64,000 nt of DNA from Alligator mississippiensis (taxonomy: Eukaryota > Chordata > Crocodylia > Alligatoridae), in NCBI RefSeq assembly GCF_030867095.1, contig NC_081824.1, positions 55,338,882 to 55,402,881 of the forward strand, given 5' to 3'. This document shows positions 10,821 to 23,014 of this stretch, one piece after another. Positions within the stretch are counted from its first letter, which is position 1, and each line of letters starts with the position of its first letter. The notes under the pieces are model-generated. The model had not been told where the DNA came from, did not search any database, and worked only from the letters and a program-made list of their open reading frames with translations. The position numbers and the translations under genes are program-made.

Positions 10821-11010
10821 GGTGGGTGGGGGAATGATTGGAGGAGAGAGCAGGGGCTGGGGCTGAGCAGGGGAATGATTGGGGGGGCTAGGGGAGTGAG
10901 TGGGAGCTGGCCAGGGGAATGATACGGGGGGATGGAGGAGTGAGTGGGGGCTGGCGCTAGGCAGAGGAATGATCAGGGGGGCTGGGGGATTGAGCGGTGG
11001 CCGGGACAAG
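10740..11010. repeat. G-rich minisatellite, unit about 41-50 bp, five copies
   Basis: The marker GGAATGAT recurs with AATGAT at 10784, 10833, 10874, 10919 and 10969. Each copy also contains GGGGCTGG and a GGAGTGAG or similar phrase. The plus strand has many G runs. It overlaps the right arm of the inverted repeat, and a single inverted unit sits in the left arm (10198-10250). Confidence 0.75.
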
Positions 11011-12566
11011 GGGGACCCCCCTGGTCCCCTCCCCGCTCATCTACCTCTCTGCCTCCTATTTATCTGGCACGGAGCCCTGGGTTGAGGGCCCTGCAGCCTG
11101 CATGCTGCTTGCCCTGCATGGGCAAGTAATGAGCTTCAGCACTGGGGTGATGGCCAGCCATAGAGACACTCTGGCTGGCTACCAGAGCATCTCTGTGAAG
11201 GACCAAGACTGTGGTTGCCTCAAGGCACTTTCCGGGACCCTACCCTTCCCTGTTTTTTCCCCCCTGGGTTTTATTTTGGTATCTGGGTCTCCAGGTACCA
11301 TATTTTGCCCCACACTGCAAATATGCAGCATGGGAAATGTGGGGTTTTTTTGTTTGTTTCCGCACATGTCTTACAGCATCTCAAAGGTGTTTGAGATGCT
11401 GCAAGAGGCACATGCCACTTCTCTGGATGTGCTCTGTGTGTTTAGAAATAGTGGGGGGCTTAATACACATGACAGTGAGGTGATGCTGGGTCTAATTGGA
11501 ATGTGGAGCAGACTCAATTAATTGTATAGGCAATCCTGGATTATATCCCTTCTCAGCAGAGAGGATGACGGGGAATGGGAGAAGAGTATCCTAAAATGGT
11601 AGAAGAATACAAATTGCTTGTTTTATCTGTGTGGAAAAGACTGAAGTTACCCTAATACAAGCTAAGTAGCATAGCCCAGAGTTAACCATCTCCTGAGGTG
11701 CTATAACTTTGAGTTGCTCAGAGGGTACTTAGCACAAGATAACAAGCTCCAGTGTGTCAATGCTAATATTTTAACTACCCTTAGCATGGTCCAAGTGAGA
11801 TATACAGATTTGCTTAAGTTGACCCTGGGTTTAGCTTGTGAATCATGTATGTGTGTTTGAACACCTCACAGTGCTAAAATTGTGCAGTATCCCATGGCTC
11901 TCTTCAAAGGATCTTATGGCATCCCAGGTGCTGTGGCATGTGGTTGAAAATCACTGCAGCTAACTCCAAATATCAAATATACAGGCCTGCCTTTAGGGCA
12001 ACTTTATTCAACCATCTAGGCTCTCCAGAGGAGTAGAATTTCAGTCCTTAGTGGTTCTGACTGGGTGCTCTCTTCTCAACATCCGAAGTCTCCAAAGCAT
12101 CCTTCTGAGATGCCCATTGACTATCCAGAGATCCTAATCCTGCTTCTTTAAATTACCTTCCTGGGGTAGGTTGTAATTTTAGGTATCAATAACAATAGCT
12201 AAAATGATGGTGCCAAGGGGACAATTTGCATTTTTTCCACATTCTTAAATTATATAAATACATATTACTTTTTCCTCCAGACAAGCTGTGTAAGGAAATA
12301 CAGTGGAGGGTTCTGTTATGGGCATGATTCTGAGTTGTGTATTAACTACAACTGATATTTCTGTGACCTCTCTACCATTTTCTGCTGTGGATGGCATGTG
12401 GGATTTGAAGAAGTGTTGAACCCTCCCAGCTGCAAGTGAAGACAATGGGATCTATCTTTAAACACAAAAAGTTCAAAGCATGTACAAAGTTCAGGATGCT
12501 GAAGAATTCGTTTTCAGGTCAAATTGGCTATCCAAAAGAATGTCAATGTTTAGACTTAGTTTCTCT

Positions 12567-13017
12567 GGGCTCATCTATACATGCTATTAATATTACTGTT
12601 CATGAATCAACTCTGGAGCTTTTTGCTCTGGAATTAATTCTCCCAGGCTTGCTATTTAAATGTGAAGAGTTTAAGCCTCAGAGGTTAGCCTGCCAGCCCA
12701 GAGATGCTCCCTCTGGGTCACTGTGATGTGGAGGGGCTGGATGGGGCATGAGGATGCTTCATCAAAGGGCTAGCCTGCAGACAGCCCCCATACTGAAGCA
12801 CCGTCATGCCCTAGCCAACCAGGGCAGTTTGTACATGTGCACTGCTGGGGAGTTTTTTTACTCCGCAGCAGGATAATACTTGTATCTACAAGTACTATTC
12901 TGCTGCAGAGTAAATTAATTTACTGCAGCCGAAAGGGGGCACACACATAGATGCCAAGATGTTTACTTCATAGATAAGTAGTCAACTGCACAGTAAATGT
13001 CTCATGTAGCCACACCC
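12567..13017. mobile_element. MITE of the GGG...CTACATG family, 451 bp
   Basis: The left end is GGGCTCATCTATACATGCTA. The right end on the opposite strand is GGGTGTGGCTACATGAGACA. TCT flanks both ends (12564-12566 and 13018-13020), a candidate 3-bp target duplication. The inner part carries TTTACTG/CAGTAAA motifs shared with the other copies listed. Non-coding. Confidence 0.6.
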
Positions 13018-16000
13018 TCTGTGTGTCTGTTTTTTGCCTGCAAAATAATAATACTCTCCTCTTTGTCTAACAATCGTGCTGTGAAAATAAATTCATTAAT
13101 ATTTGTCAAAGATTCAGGCACTATCCAGAAGACCACCTTAGAAAGCCCATGAGAAAATTAATAATTCTGTCCTCAGAACAGGTGTTCAGTAGAGTGCAAT
13201 AAATAAGGCATAGGTTCACATATTGAACATGAAGAAAACAAAATATTGAAAAGCTGCTCATTAACTGAATACCAGGCATTCTGTGTACTCAGCAAAGCAT
13301 TAGTCCCATGTGGAAAAAAGTATGTGATCCTGTAATTAAATATAGTATCATAATGCATACACAGTAGGGGACCAAATTAAGAATGCACAGTCAAAATTAT
13401 TGTGGCATTTACAAACTTTTAAATGCTTGCCTTTATAACCTTAATGTTCTCTGAATATAGTGTCTAAACTTATCAACAATTTTTCAATAATTCTATAGAA
13501 TTAAAAGTAGTGAAATAAAGAAGCCAAATGATTTTCCCCATTGTGATGTTGCATAATTCCTGTTCCCATTGAAATAATATTGTCACAGGGAATCAATCCC
13601 ATTCCGAGAACTTAATTCCTCTCTTTACTCATTAACACGAAACCAACTTCACTGTAAACGGAGACTGAGGCTTTCCTAAAAAATGTGGCAAAAATATTTT
13701 TTTCTATTTTTATTATTTTTCTATTTGGGTGAATTAATTATACAGGCTGTTGTTCCAGTTTTTGTTGAACCATGAATAGGGATCCCTTTTTTTATTCCAC
13801 AGGATAAAGTTCTTCACACCTTTTATCCAGTTTCTTGAGAAATATAGTTAGCTTTGTGTACAGTGTAGTTGGCAACATAAGGAATAGGGAGGGACTTCAG
13901 TCAAAACTTCTGAACTGAATATCAAGTACTGAATGTTCTCAGCTGTCAATCTGCTAAAAGCAACATGCTGATGAGCACATAATTTGTTATTTTAGTGATT
14001 CTGAAAAATGAAGTGTGTTTGTAAAATGACAGTTACTTCCTGGGTTGACAGGTGTTGATTGCCATGCAGTGGTCACACACACAGAGCCTTTGGAAGTGAA
14101 AAACTTTTGATATAATTGCCCACAGGGTGCAGTTGACAGGGATACACAGAGTAGCTCTTGAGTTCTTTTCATTCTTTAGCCTGGGAACATACTGTATTTG
14201 CAAATGGTATATGCTCAAAAAGTAATTTTGTCTCAGGTACAAAGGGGTCTTTTCTGTCACTCTTCTTGTTTAACATGCCTGCAAACATTTAAGGAAGCAA
14301 TGAGGTAGTATGTGTGCTTTTAGCAGAAGTAACCAAAATATTTTCAATTTTTCATGCTAGACAGGAGGTTAAAACCTTTTTCTTTCAGATGTGGATCTGA
14401 TACAACAATCCATGCCTTTGTCATCTTCAGACTGGATTATTATCCTCTGCTCTGGACTGCTTCTTAAGGTGCTTAAGATGACATTGAAGCATCAGCCACT
14501 GAAGTAAATGGTTGTGCACATCTTCAGTGGTATTTCTCATGGACAGCACATTATTTCCTATGATTTGTGATTTGCAATAAATTCCAATTTCTTTCCAGGT
14601 GCAATTCATGGAGATGATTTTTATTTATGCAGTCCTAAGCAACTCTGATTCTTGAATACCTGAGAGACTGCCTCATTCTTTGCATACAGTAATAGAAGGC
14701 AAGTTTGGCAGAGATTTTCATAATAGCAAACTTAATGGGTTTAAATAGAAAGCAGAGCATTTATGGTATGGCATCCTTCACTCTAAAACTTGTTTCCCAC
14801 AAAGTCAACACCAGAATCTGAATTAACCAATGTTCATTTATTCTCTCAGGCTTTTTCTAAGAGGAATTGATGAATGAATGGTAGAAAAACTTTACTGTGA
14901 GTACATTTTGGTTTTATGTATTTTATTATTTTCACATTCTATGTGTACCCAGGGCACTGAATGGTAGAATTATTAAATAAAACAAAATGCACACCTAAAT
15001 GTAATTACATTAAAATGTTGTTTTAAAACAACCCAATTTTCCCATAAGGAAACAATGCTGAATTCCTCCACTACCCTTAGGTGTGACTTAAGGATAGCAA
15101 GAGTATGAATGGGGGTTGGGGAATGAAGGACATTTTAGAGCTTCAAAAGACGTGGGCAACCTCCCATCAAGGAAAACCAGAGAAACAAATAGCTTACAAG
15201 CTTCTGGTTGTATAATTCTATATTAACTTATATTAACCCCTAAATTAAAGCTTAATATAATGTAATGCATTACTTGTCCTGGATTCTTACCATTATCACA
15301 AAGGGACAAAATCCAGATGCCAAACTCCAAACCATATTGAACAGATATAATTTCCCAGTCCAGTGTATGTTTATTTTGCATTTGCTTACATACAACACAC
15401 ATTTTTTTCCCCAAAAAAACCCAGCTGCTTGAAGTCGTAGTGCACATTATCTGTGAGAAATGCAGTGAGGACAATTTCTGCTGGTTATCAACTATAAGTA
15501 AAGTAAAATCTGCATGCAACTCTCAGGCAGCAGACCAATAAGCAGGTGTTGCTCCCAAGTTGCTGTTACTCAGTTACTTTCTATAAGGAAAGATAATTTT
15601 TCCTTCATTCTGACTTTCAAAAATAACATGCATAATATATTCTGCGTGTATTGTATGCGAGAAAACATGGTCTGTCTCAAAGTGATGCTGAATGTAGATT
15701 ATACGAAAGAACTGGGAGAGGACGGAGCATTTTTTTTAAAACCGTGTTGCACAGAAGAATGGGGTACACACCCATGGCAACATTAGTTGCTCTACTGGCC
15801 TACCATTCAAGGGAGTATCAAACTGGAACTCTGCCTATTATATCTTCATCTACCAAATTGGATAAGTACAAAAAGTGTCCCTTCATCTTTCCTTCCCTGC
15901 TCCTTCTGCTCCCCTCCATCTCACCTCCCATCCCTCACCCCCACCCCATACACATACAGAAACACATTTGGAACATCTAGTAGTAATTTTTTGCTGTTTA

Positions 16001-16445
16001 GTGCTAAGCATTGTGTAATAATACATATTAAAAATAAACCTCATTGTTTGGGGGAAAGATAGAACAAAATATTTCATTTGTTTTGATTATTACTCCTTTA
16101 ATGTAATTTTGAGGTTGCAAAAAAACCCAAAACAAAACCTTGCAATTCTGTTGATCACATATCTGGTTTTCAGTTCACTCAGAATGCAAAAGCCAAATCA
16201 AAAGGCATTTAAATGTGAGCATAACTTTGTCTGTAGAAGAAATTACCAAAATGCCATGCTATCCTACTTTTAAGAACACAATCATGTGATACCTCAAACA
16301 AACAAAAAGTACATTATAATGTGGGACAGAAGAAAATAAAACACTCAAAAAAGAAGTTTGACATCACATTACTATTAGTGCTGGATAAATAAAACTAATT
16401 TACTGTAAGTGAAAACATATTTTCATTATGAGGGACATTAAGCAA

Positions 16446-17357
16446 TAGGCCTGTGCAAGTAGGCAACAATTTGATCCAGCTTCAGATCTGGCCCCTTTGG
16501 ATGCTAGGGATTTGATCCGGAGTTCCAGACTGGATTCCCTGCTTTGATCTGGCCAAAGTGGATTTGAATGAAACTTGCAGGGATGGTAGCCTCTGCTGAG
16601 AGCATGAAGGCTGCTAAGTTTCAAGAAGATCGGTGCAGGGGTTCAGGGAGAACTGCACCCCAAATTCTTGAAAGCAAACTCATGTCACGTCTACGCGTTA
16701 CATCACAGTGGGGTTAAAACTGCAGGGGTAGTGGCCCCTGCTGAGGCCACAAAGCCTGCCAATTTTCAAGGAGATAAGTGCAGGGGTTTGGGGGAAACTG
16801 CATCTCAACATCTTTCACCCTGCTGCACCTTACACACAGTGTCGCCCATGTCAGGAGTTTTGCTTGTCCGCAGCTTGAGGTGCAGTTTCCCCCAAACCCC
16901 TGCACTTATCTCCTTGAAACTTGGCAGGCTTTGTGGCCTTAGCAGGGGCCACCACCCCTGTAGTTTTTTGCCCTCTGCACCTTAACACACACAGGGTCAT
17001 CTATGTCACGAGATTCGCTTGTCAGCAGCTTGAGGTGCAGTTCCCCCCAAACCCCTGCACCAATCTTCCTGAAACTTGGCAGGCTTCATGGCCTCACCAG
17101 AGGCTACCACCCCTGCAAATTTCATCCAAATCAAACAAAAGCAACAAATTTATAGATATTTCATTGATTCCCCATTATACCCTATGGCCCGATCTCCAAA
17201 GTGGCTCCGAAGCTTTTCCGAAGCGCTTCAGAAGCTCTGAACCGCTTTGGAACACCTAATGAAGCCAGTGCTTTGATCCAGACATGCTGCTTCAGATGCC
17301 AAAGCATCTGAAGTTTCTCTGAATCCAAAGCATGGTCTGAAGCCTCACACAGCCCTA
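16446..17357. mobile_element. Complete non-autonomous hAT transposon, palindromic, 912 bp
   Basis: A perfect 8-bp direct repeat TTAAGCAA flanks the element (16438-16445 and 17358-17365), diagnostic of hAT-type insertion. The ends are TAGGCCTGTGCAAG and, on the opposite strand, TAGGGCTGTGTGAG, typical of hAT termini. Most of the body is itself an inverted repeat: a module containing GTGCAGGGGTTTGGGGGAAA occurs at about 16721-16808 and again inverted at about 16873-16963. A diverged outer pair lies at 16556-16665 and 17028-17130. No transposase frame is present. Confidence 0.88.
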
Positions 17358-17370
17358 TTAAGCAACATTT

Positions 17371-17799
17371 TTGTTAAACCTCATTCAATTAGTCTGGAAA
17401 AGAACCAAACATGATCTTTTCTGCTTTGAGGAAAGTTACCATAACTTAGAGGGAGTTATTTCAATAAGAAATACAATGACCCAAACTATGGTTTCCTTTC
17501 CAGGTGTGTCTAAGGGAAAAGTATGCATGGTCTTCTATCTTGTTCATATGCATTATCAGGCATCAGTGATTTTACTGGAAAAATATCAAGGTTACTCTGA
17601 AAACAGAGACAGGACTATAACCATGGCAGCCCAAACTCCTAACATTGGCCAACAAATGCAGGATGGCATTAGAGTCCTGAAGAACAGAATGCAGGATTCC
17701 TCATTGCAGCTACAAAGTCATCATATTTCTTTTCTGGTTTCCTCAGTCATAATGCCTCCAGGAATACTTTTGCTAACGGTGCTCTTTCGTTCACCCTAA
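17371..17799 (+). other. 142-codon open frame, probably chance
   Basis: This is one of the longest open frames outside obvious repeats. The translation starts MLNLIQLVWKRTKHD and ends in a hydrophobic VIMPPGILLLTVLFRSP tail, which superficially suggests a membrane segment. I recognise no domain. It is antisense to the EYS intron, begins 14 bp after the hAT element's target duplication, and has no visible splice or promoter context. Listed only so it can be excluded. Confidence 0.1.
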
Positions 17800-20700
17800 C
17801 CCATTATTATTAAGTCTTGTAGACCCATAATACAGTCCTATGAATGACAGAATAGCTTATCTTTAATTGCTACTATGCTATATTGCTTCCATTTCTTTAA
17901 AACTAGTCACTAATTTTCTTGGCTCTAGTAAGCACTGATGTGCATCATGAATCAGAGGACAGGATGAAACCACTATATGGTCTTAAACATCTCTAAAGCC
18001 AATGAAGTCATAATTAATGAAATAATTAAAGCTTCCTTATTCCAAGGAAAATTACTCCACTGGATGTCAGCAATTACCCTTCCAAGAGTCAACAAAAAAG
18101 GGAAACATCAAGAGACAATCAAATGAAAAAAAGAAATAAATCATGACTTTATGATTTTATAAAAATGGAAATATTTTTCCTAAAATATTTAAGAATTGAA
18201 ACCAATTACTAATACAAGTTGCTTCATGAGATAACTAGTACTTCTTTGCTGGAAGCATCATACAAGCAGTATTTCTCAGCATAGTTTGGCTTTTCCAATA
18301 ACAGACAGTAAGAAGACTAAAAATGCACACACACGAAAAAAGTGAATTGGAGGGAAAAAAGTAGTTGACTTTCTTAAACCTAGAAAGGTCAGTGTATGGG
18401 GGTGGAGTGGGGAAGGGAATAGAGAAGTAGAGTTGGGTTTGGATAAAGTATTAGGGAAAATGTTACTGTGGTATTTTTCTGAAGTAGTTTTACTTTCCAT
18501 AGAAATGTTTTGAAAATAATTATTTATGGGCTTTACCGCTCATATTAGGTAACCATCATATTGCCTGAATGTAGCTTAGGTTGACTTGACTTCAGAAAGT
18601 TCCCCAGAGCCTCTGATGCTTTTATTATTAAATCACTATTTTTATAGTGCTGTCCTTGCAGCAACGAGTCACTTTAATTAAAGAAATTAAATACAAAATA
18701 AACTAGGGTGGACATCTTCTCAGGTGGCAGTCCATTTCCTGAAGCTTTGCTTCGATGGCAGTTTGCCCAGAATGGAACCAAATTACAACTGACAACAACT
18801 CCAAATTAGTTGCTTTAAGCTTAAACCAGGTGTTTAAAGACAGAAAGATGTCTCATACTTGACATAATCCAAAGGCTCTCTTGAGTGGATTTTTTCCATA
18901 TCTTGTTCTTAAAAAAAGCCTGAAGGCTTGGCTATATAGTTGGCTCTTATGTAATTTTCAGAAAAAAGAGAGATCATACACAAAGTTTGTAAGTGAAATA
19001 CTGCAAATATTAAAGCTGCCCTTCTTTCATGTGTAGCTTATCTTTGATTTTGATGTTATAACTGTTCACTTGTAAGAATAATTAAGACAGTAATACAAAA
19101 TCATAACCAGGGCTCTCCCTAGGTAAAGAATGGCCATCATCTCCTTGTCCTCCAACTCGAGTCAATTAAACAACTAAATCAACAAAGCAGTATCTTTTGC
19201 TCTATGCTATTTATCATAGATGAAGCTGGAAATTCTATCTATCATTGCTTCCTTTTCATAACTGGAGATTTTCCGTTATCTGATTTTTCCAGTTTTGCTC
19301 AAAAATCAAAAGTCAGATGCCAAAAAAAAATAAAATCATACCACAAAATTATGAAATGTGTGTGTCTGAAAGTGCATTTGTGCTTAACCTTTTCCTTCAG
19401 ACCATCTTTTTTTTTTTCATACAGCTTGCGTAAGCAATGGCAGAGAAGGTGCAAGTTAATTAAAGTTATATATTGAGGTCTGATAGCTAGTTGATGACAT
19501 TGGGCCGGCTAAGTAGATTGCTTCAATCCCTCCATGATATGCAAGTTCAGGGCAGGAGTTTGCAATGTGAGTCACTGACTACACCTCACTGCATGTGCAG
19601 TAACTACATATACATTGGCAAGTCCTTGATGCCCCATTTGTTCAATAAATAGGCACACCTTCTGTGTCCTGTATGAATGCAGTTCAGCATTGTCAAATAT
19701 TTATGTTGTGGGTGGAACTCCAAAAGATCGATGGTCAGATCTGCGACCAAATTTGTTGCACACTGTTGCTGGAGACCAGATTTTGCGCCAGCGGCTCTCA
19801 GCATCCAGACTGTTTGATGGAAGTTGGAGCACAGCGTGAAAGAACAGGAGATACTTACCTGGTGCATTCCTCTGGCTAAAAGTTCAAGACCAACACGAAT
19901 AAAGTTTCCATGTTACAGCAGGAGCTGCTGGCACACACCAGATCCACTTTAAAACCTTGCCAGGAGAAGCAGATTGGAGGATCGCAGCAGCTGGAGCAAT
20001 ATCCAGGGCCAAACAGAGGGCCAAGGGGAGAGGAATGACTGGAAGCCAGCGGGTGGGTTGAAGGATGGCCGCATCCCACCTGAGACTGAAGCACCAGGAG
20101 TGAGAAAGAGGCTGCTAGGCTCATGGGCTTGAAGGAATCCCCATCCAAGGGAGAGAGAGAGCAGGAGAAGAAAACGGACACCCTCTTCCCCAGCTCAATT
20201 TTTTTTTGTTTAAATGTTAATTAATCACCACCACTCTCTAATCAAGTCAGATACGGTGGCAATCAAGGTGGAAGAACAAGAAGTGTGGGTATTTTCTTTT
20301 GTCCCAGCCCAGCTCCCTCTTTTTCTTTCCTCGTGGGATGTTAATTTGCTCCCCTCTGGCAGTCAACCAGCCCGGATGTGGCAGGAAGAAGGAGAAAGAG
20401 GCGGATACTCCTCCAGCAAGGTTTGCCTTGCACTGATTAACTGCTTCCATCTAGCAATCAAGCCAGGCATGGTGGCAATTTAAGTGAAGAGGAGACCCAA
20501 TCTGCCCCTAAGGGGGAAGGCTCCACCGTCCAAGGGAAGACTGACTCAGTAGAAGGAGTTGTCTGGACCCTGACAAGCCTGGAAAGTGATCCAGAGGATC
20601 CACTAAATTTCCTTTCCTGTTTCTTGATTCATTTGCTGTTCGTTTTCTTTTATCTCAGAGATCCAAGCATGAACCAGCAACCGGCGGTGGTCGGAGCAGT

Positions 20701-21896
20701 GATGTCAGCACCTCCCTGTCCCCCTTCCTTTACATCTTCAAGAACCATCAAAAAAACTTATGGCAGGTAAGAAAAAAACAGGAGAGAAAGAGGGGGAGAG
20801 CCACCCCGAGCTGACTGGGAGAGGGCATGACACACGGGAGAAACCCAGAAAACATCTGTCGGGGGTGGGAAGGGTGAAGGCACAAACCTCTCATGGTCTT
20901 CCCTACTAAGTGTGAAAGCACAATGAAGGTCATCACTCCGGTGGCCAAACTTCAATCTTTAAACTCATGGCCACAAAAGCAATGGCAACTCCTGACCATG
21001 CCCTTAATGTTACATATTTTTCCAAATATATTGAGAAAAGTATCTTTTGCCCCCAGTGTAGAAGCCATCACCGTCATATCTGGTCATCAGTTAATTCTAT
21101 CCCTCAACACCCAAATCAATCATTCATGGTGGCCTTCTCATAAATTCTGTCTGTAACAAAGTTGGATCCCCTGGCACCCGAAGAGATTGATGCCCTCCCC
21201 CCCGCCTCCCATTTTAGGGCAGACTGCCCCTGCACATGCCATGCCTTGATGTAAAATTAATATGTATGACATGGGAGGCTGCCCCATTTGTGGTCCTGGT
21301 GTACTGGACCAATCGCATGGCTCCGAACTGCCTCTACACTGTGTCCCATGCCTCGCAGATGTCATCCAAATCCACTACTCCCTCAGCTCCTTACTGATCC
21401 ACTCTCAGCCTCCAGCCCACTCAGGGCTCAGGCCCTGTTCAGTTTCTACCCCATAGTTTCTACTTTAAGCTCCAGGTGTTACAGGAGGTGCAATCCTCAG
21501 ACTGTGCAATGTTACTCCTCCAGCTCCCCAGAAATAACTGCTGGCCCTGTTCCCAGGGTCTGGGCTTATACTCTTTTTGCTCAACCCACCTCCAATCAGG
21601 TGGCCCCCTACTGTCAGGTGACTTCTTAATTGGACCTGAATCCACCTGCTGGCTGCTCCCCAGCCTGCACTGCCACACATCAACTTTGCCTCCCAGGTTC
21701 TATATCTACTCTTCACATCAGTGGGCATTTTTACACATTCATTAATGCAACTTTGTGCATTAAGTTTAGTACCTCTAATATGAGGTACTATATAACAGTG
21801 CATTACCCTGCACTAAGGTGCAGTAGCAAAGGTGAACTTTTTTTGTGATGTGTAATGAGCAGCAGATTAATTCTACTGTGCATTAGTGCATTAGCA

Positions 21897-22560
21897 TGGT
21901 GTGGCAGGGCACTCTTGGTACCTGCCACTTTAAGAGGTTTAACAGGCTGTGGAGCAGCTGGCAGGTGCGATGTAGCCTAACAAGTTGGTCACACGACTGC
22001 AGGAGGGCTCCTGGATTGGAAGATGGGGCTGAGCAGCCTCAATATAAACCCAGGCCCTCAGAACAGCCTCAATATAATCCCAGGCCTACAGTTGCAGAAG
22101 GGAGCTAGAGAGAACATTGCCAGCTAGAGCTGTTGCTTCTAGAACACCTGGTGGTTAAGTATAGGAACTATGGGGATGGGGGAGATTCCTGGGGCATGAT
22201 TTAAAACTGCACCCTGCTAAGACTGAATGGTGGGGTGGGGCTGCCTGTGGCGGGGTGGTCCCCAGGAAATGCCACACTAGTACTTCCCTAGTGAAAACTG
22301 AATATGGGGCACTGTATAGTTTCAGTCCCTATGACCTGGTGAGTTACGCCACAAAGGAGACAGGCAAGGGGTCCAGGCATGTCATCAGGCCTGAGACTCA
22401 AGGGGCGTAAGGTCAATAGCCCTAGTGATGGGGCAGAGTAGTGGCCCCCATGAGGGCATATGAGAAAGTGGCAGGTTCAAGTAAAAAGACTGCATAGAGT
22501 AGGATTTGCATGGGTGGGCATGAAGGCCAGTTTCAGAAAAGTGGTGTTTCAAGGTAGAGG
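21897..22560. repeat. LTR-like sequence, unassigned
   Basis: From TGTGGCAGGGCACTCTTGG onward, the sequence has the feel of a retroviral-type LTR or leader: a CACTTTAAGAGG phrase, a short local duplication of CAGCCTCAATATAA (about 22037 and 22065) and AATATAAACCCAGG. Neither a second LTR nor gag/pol is visible nearby, and the boundaries are uncertain. Confidence 0.25.
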
Positions 22561-23014
22561 GAAAAATATATTATTTGGCCCATGTTAACGAACTGGCTGG
22601 AATAATATTTTTGAGAAATTCATATAGTTTTTGAGAAATTCTTTATGCTTTGGAGAAAAGATTTAACACTTGGCATCAGTTTTCCAGTAGTATTCAAGAT
22701 GTGCCCTTTGCTATTCCTATGAAAAAAGTCTCAAATGTGATCAAATTATAAGCCTTGACAAGTCTTGTTTTGTACGTGCTCAGTAGGGTATTGTTTGCTA
22801 GAAATGTATTACTACTGTCTCCTAAGATTCTGCCTATACTAGTATGCTCCATTCCCCATAGATCTCATGTCAACTAAATATGCTTCAACCCTAGGATGAA
22901 GGAATCAAGTAGGATTTTTTAATTGTCCCTCTTGTAGTGATGGGCACAGGTAGGGGTGAATCAAGGGTGGGAGCACTAGTGTACTTGCACCCCTGCTTTG
23001 ATTCCTGCTCTACC

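Noticed and set aside
10740..11010. Regularly spaced GGAATGAT units suggesting a CRISPR-like array
   Set aside because: Units are continuous tandem repeats without unique spacers, in vertebrate DNA. It is a minisatellite.
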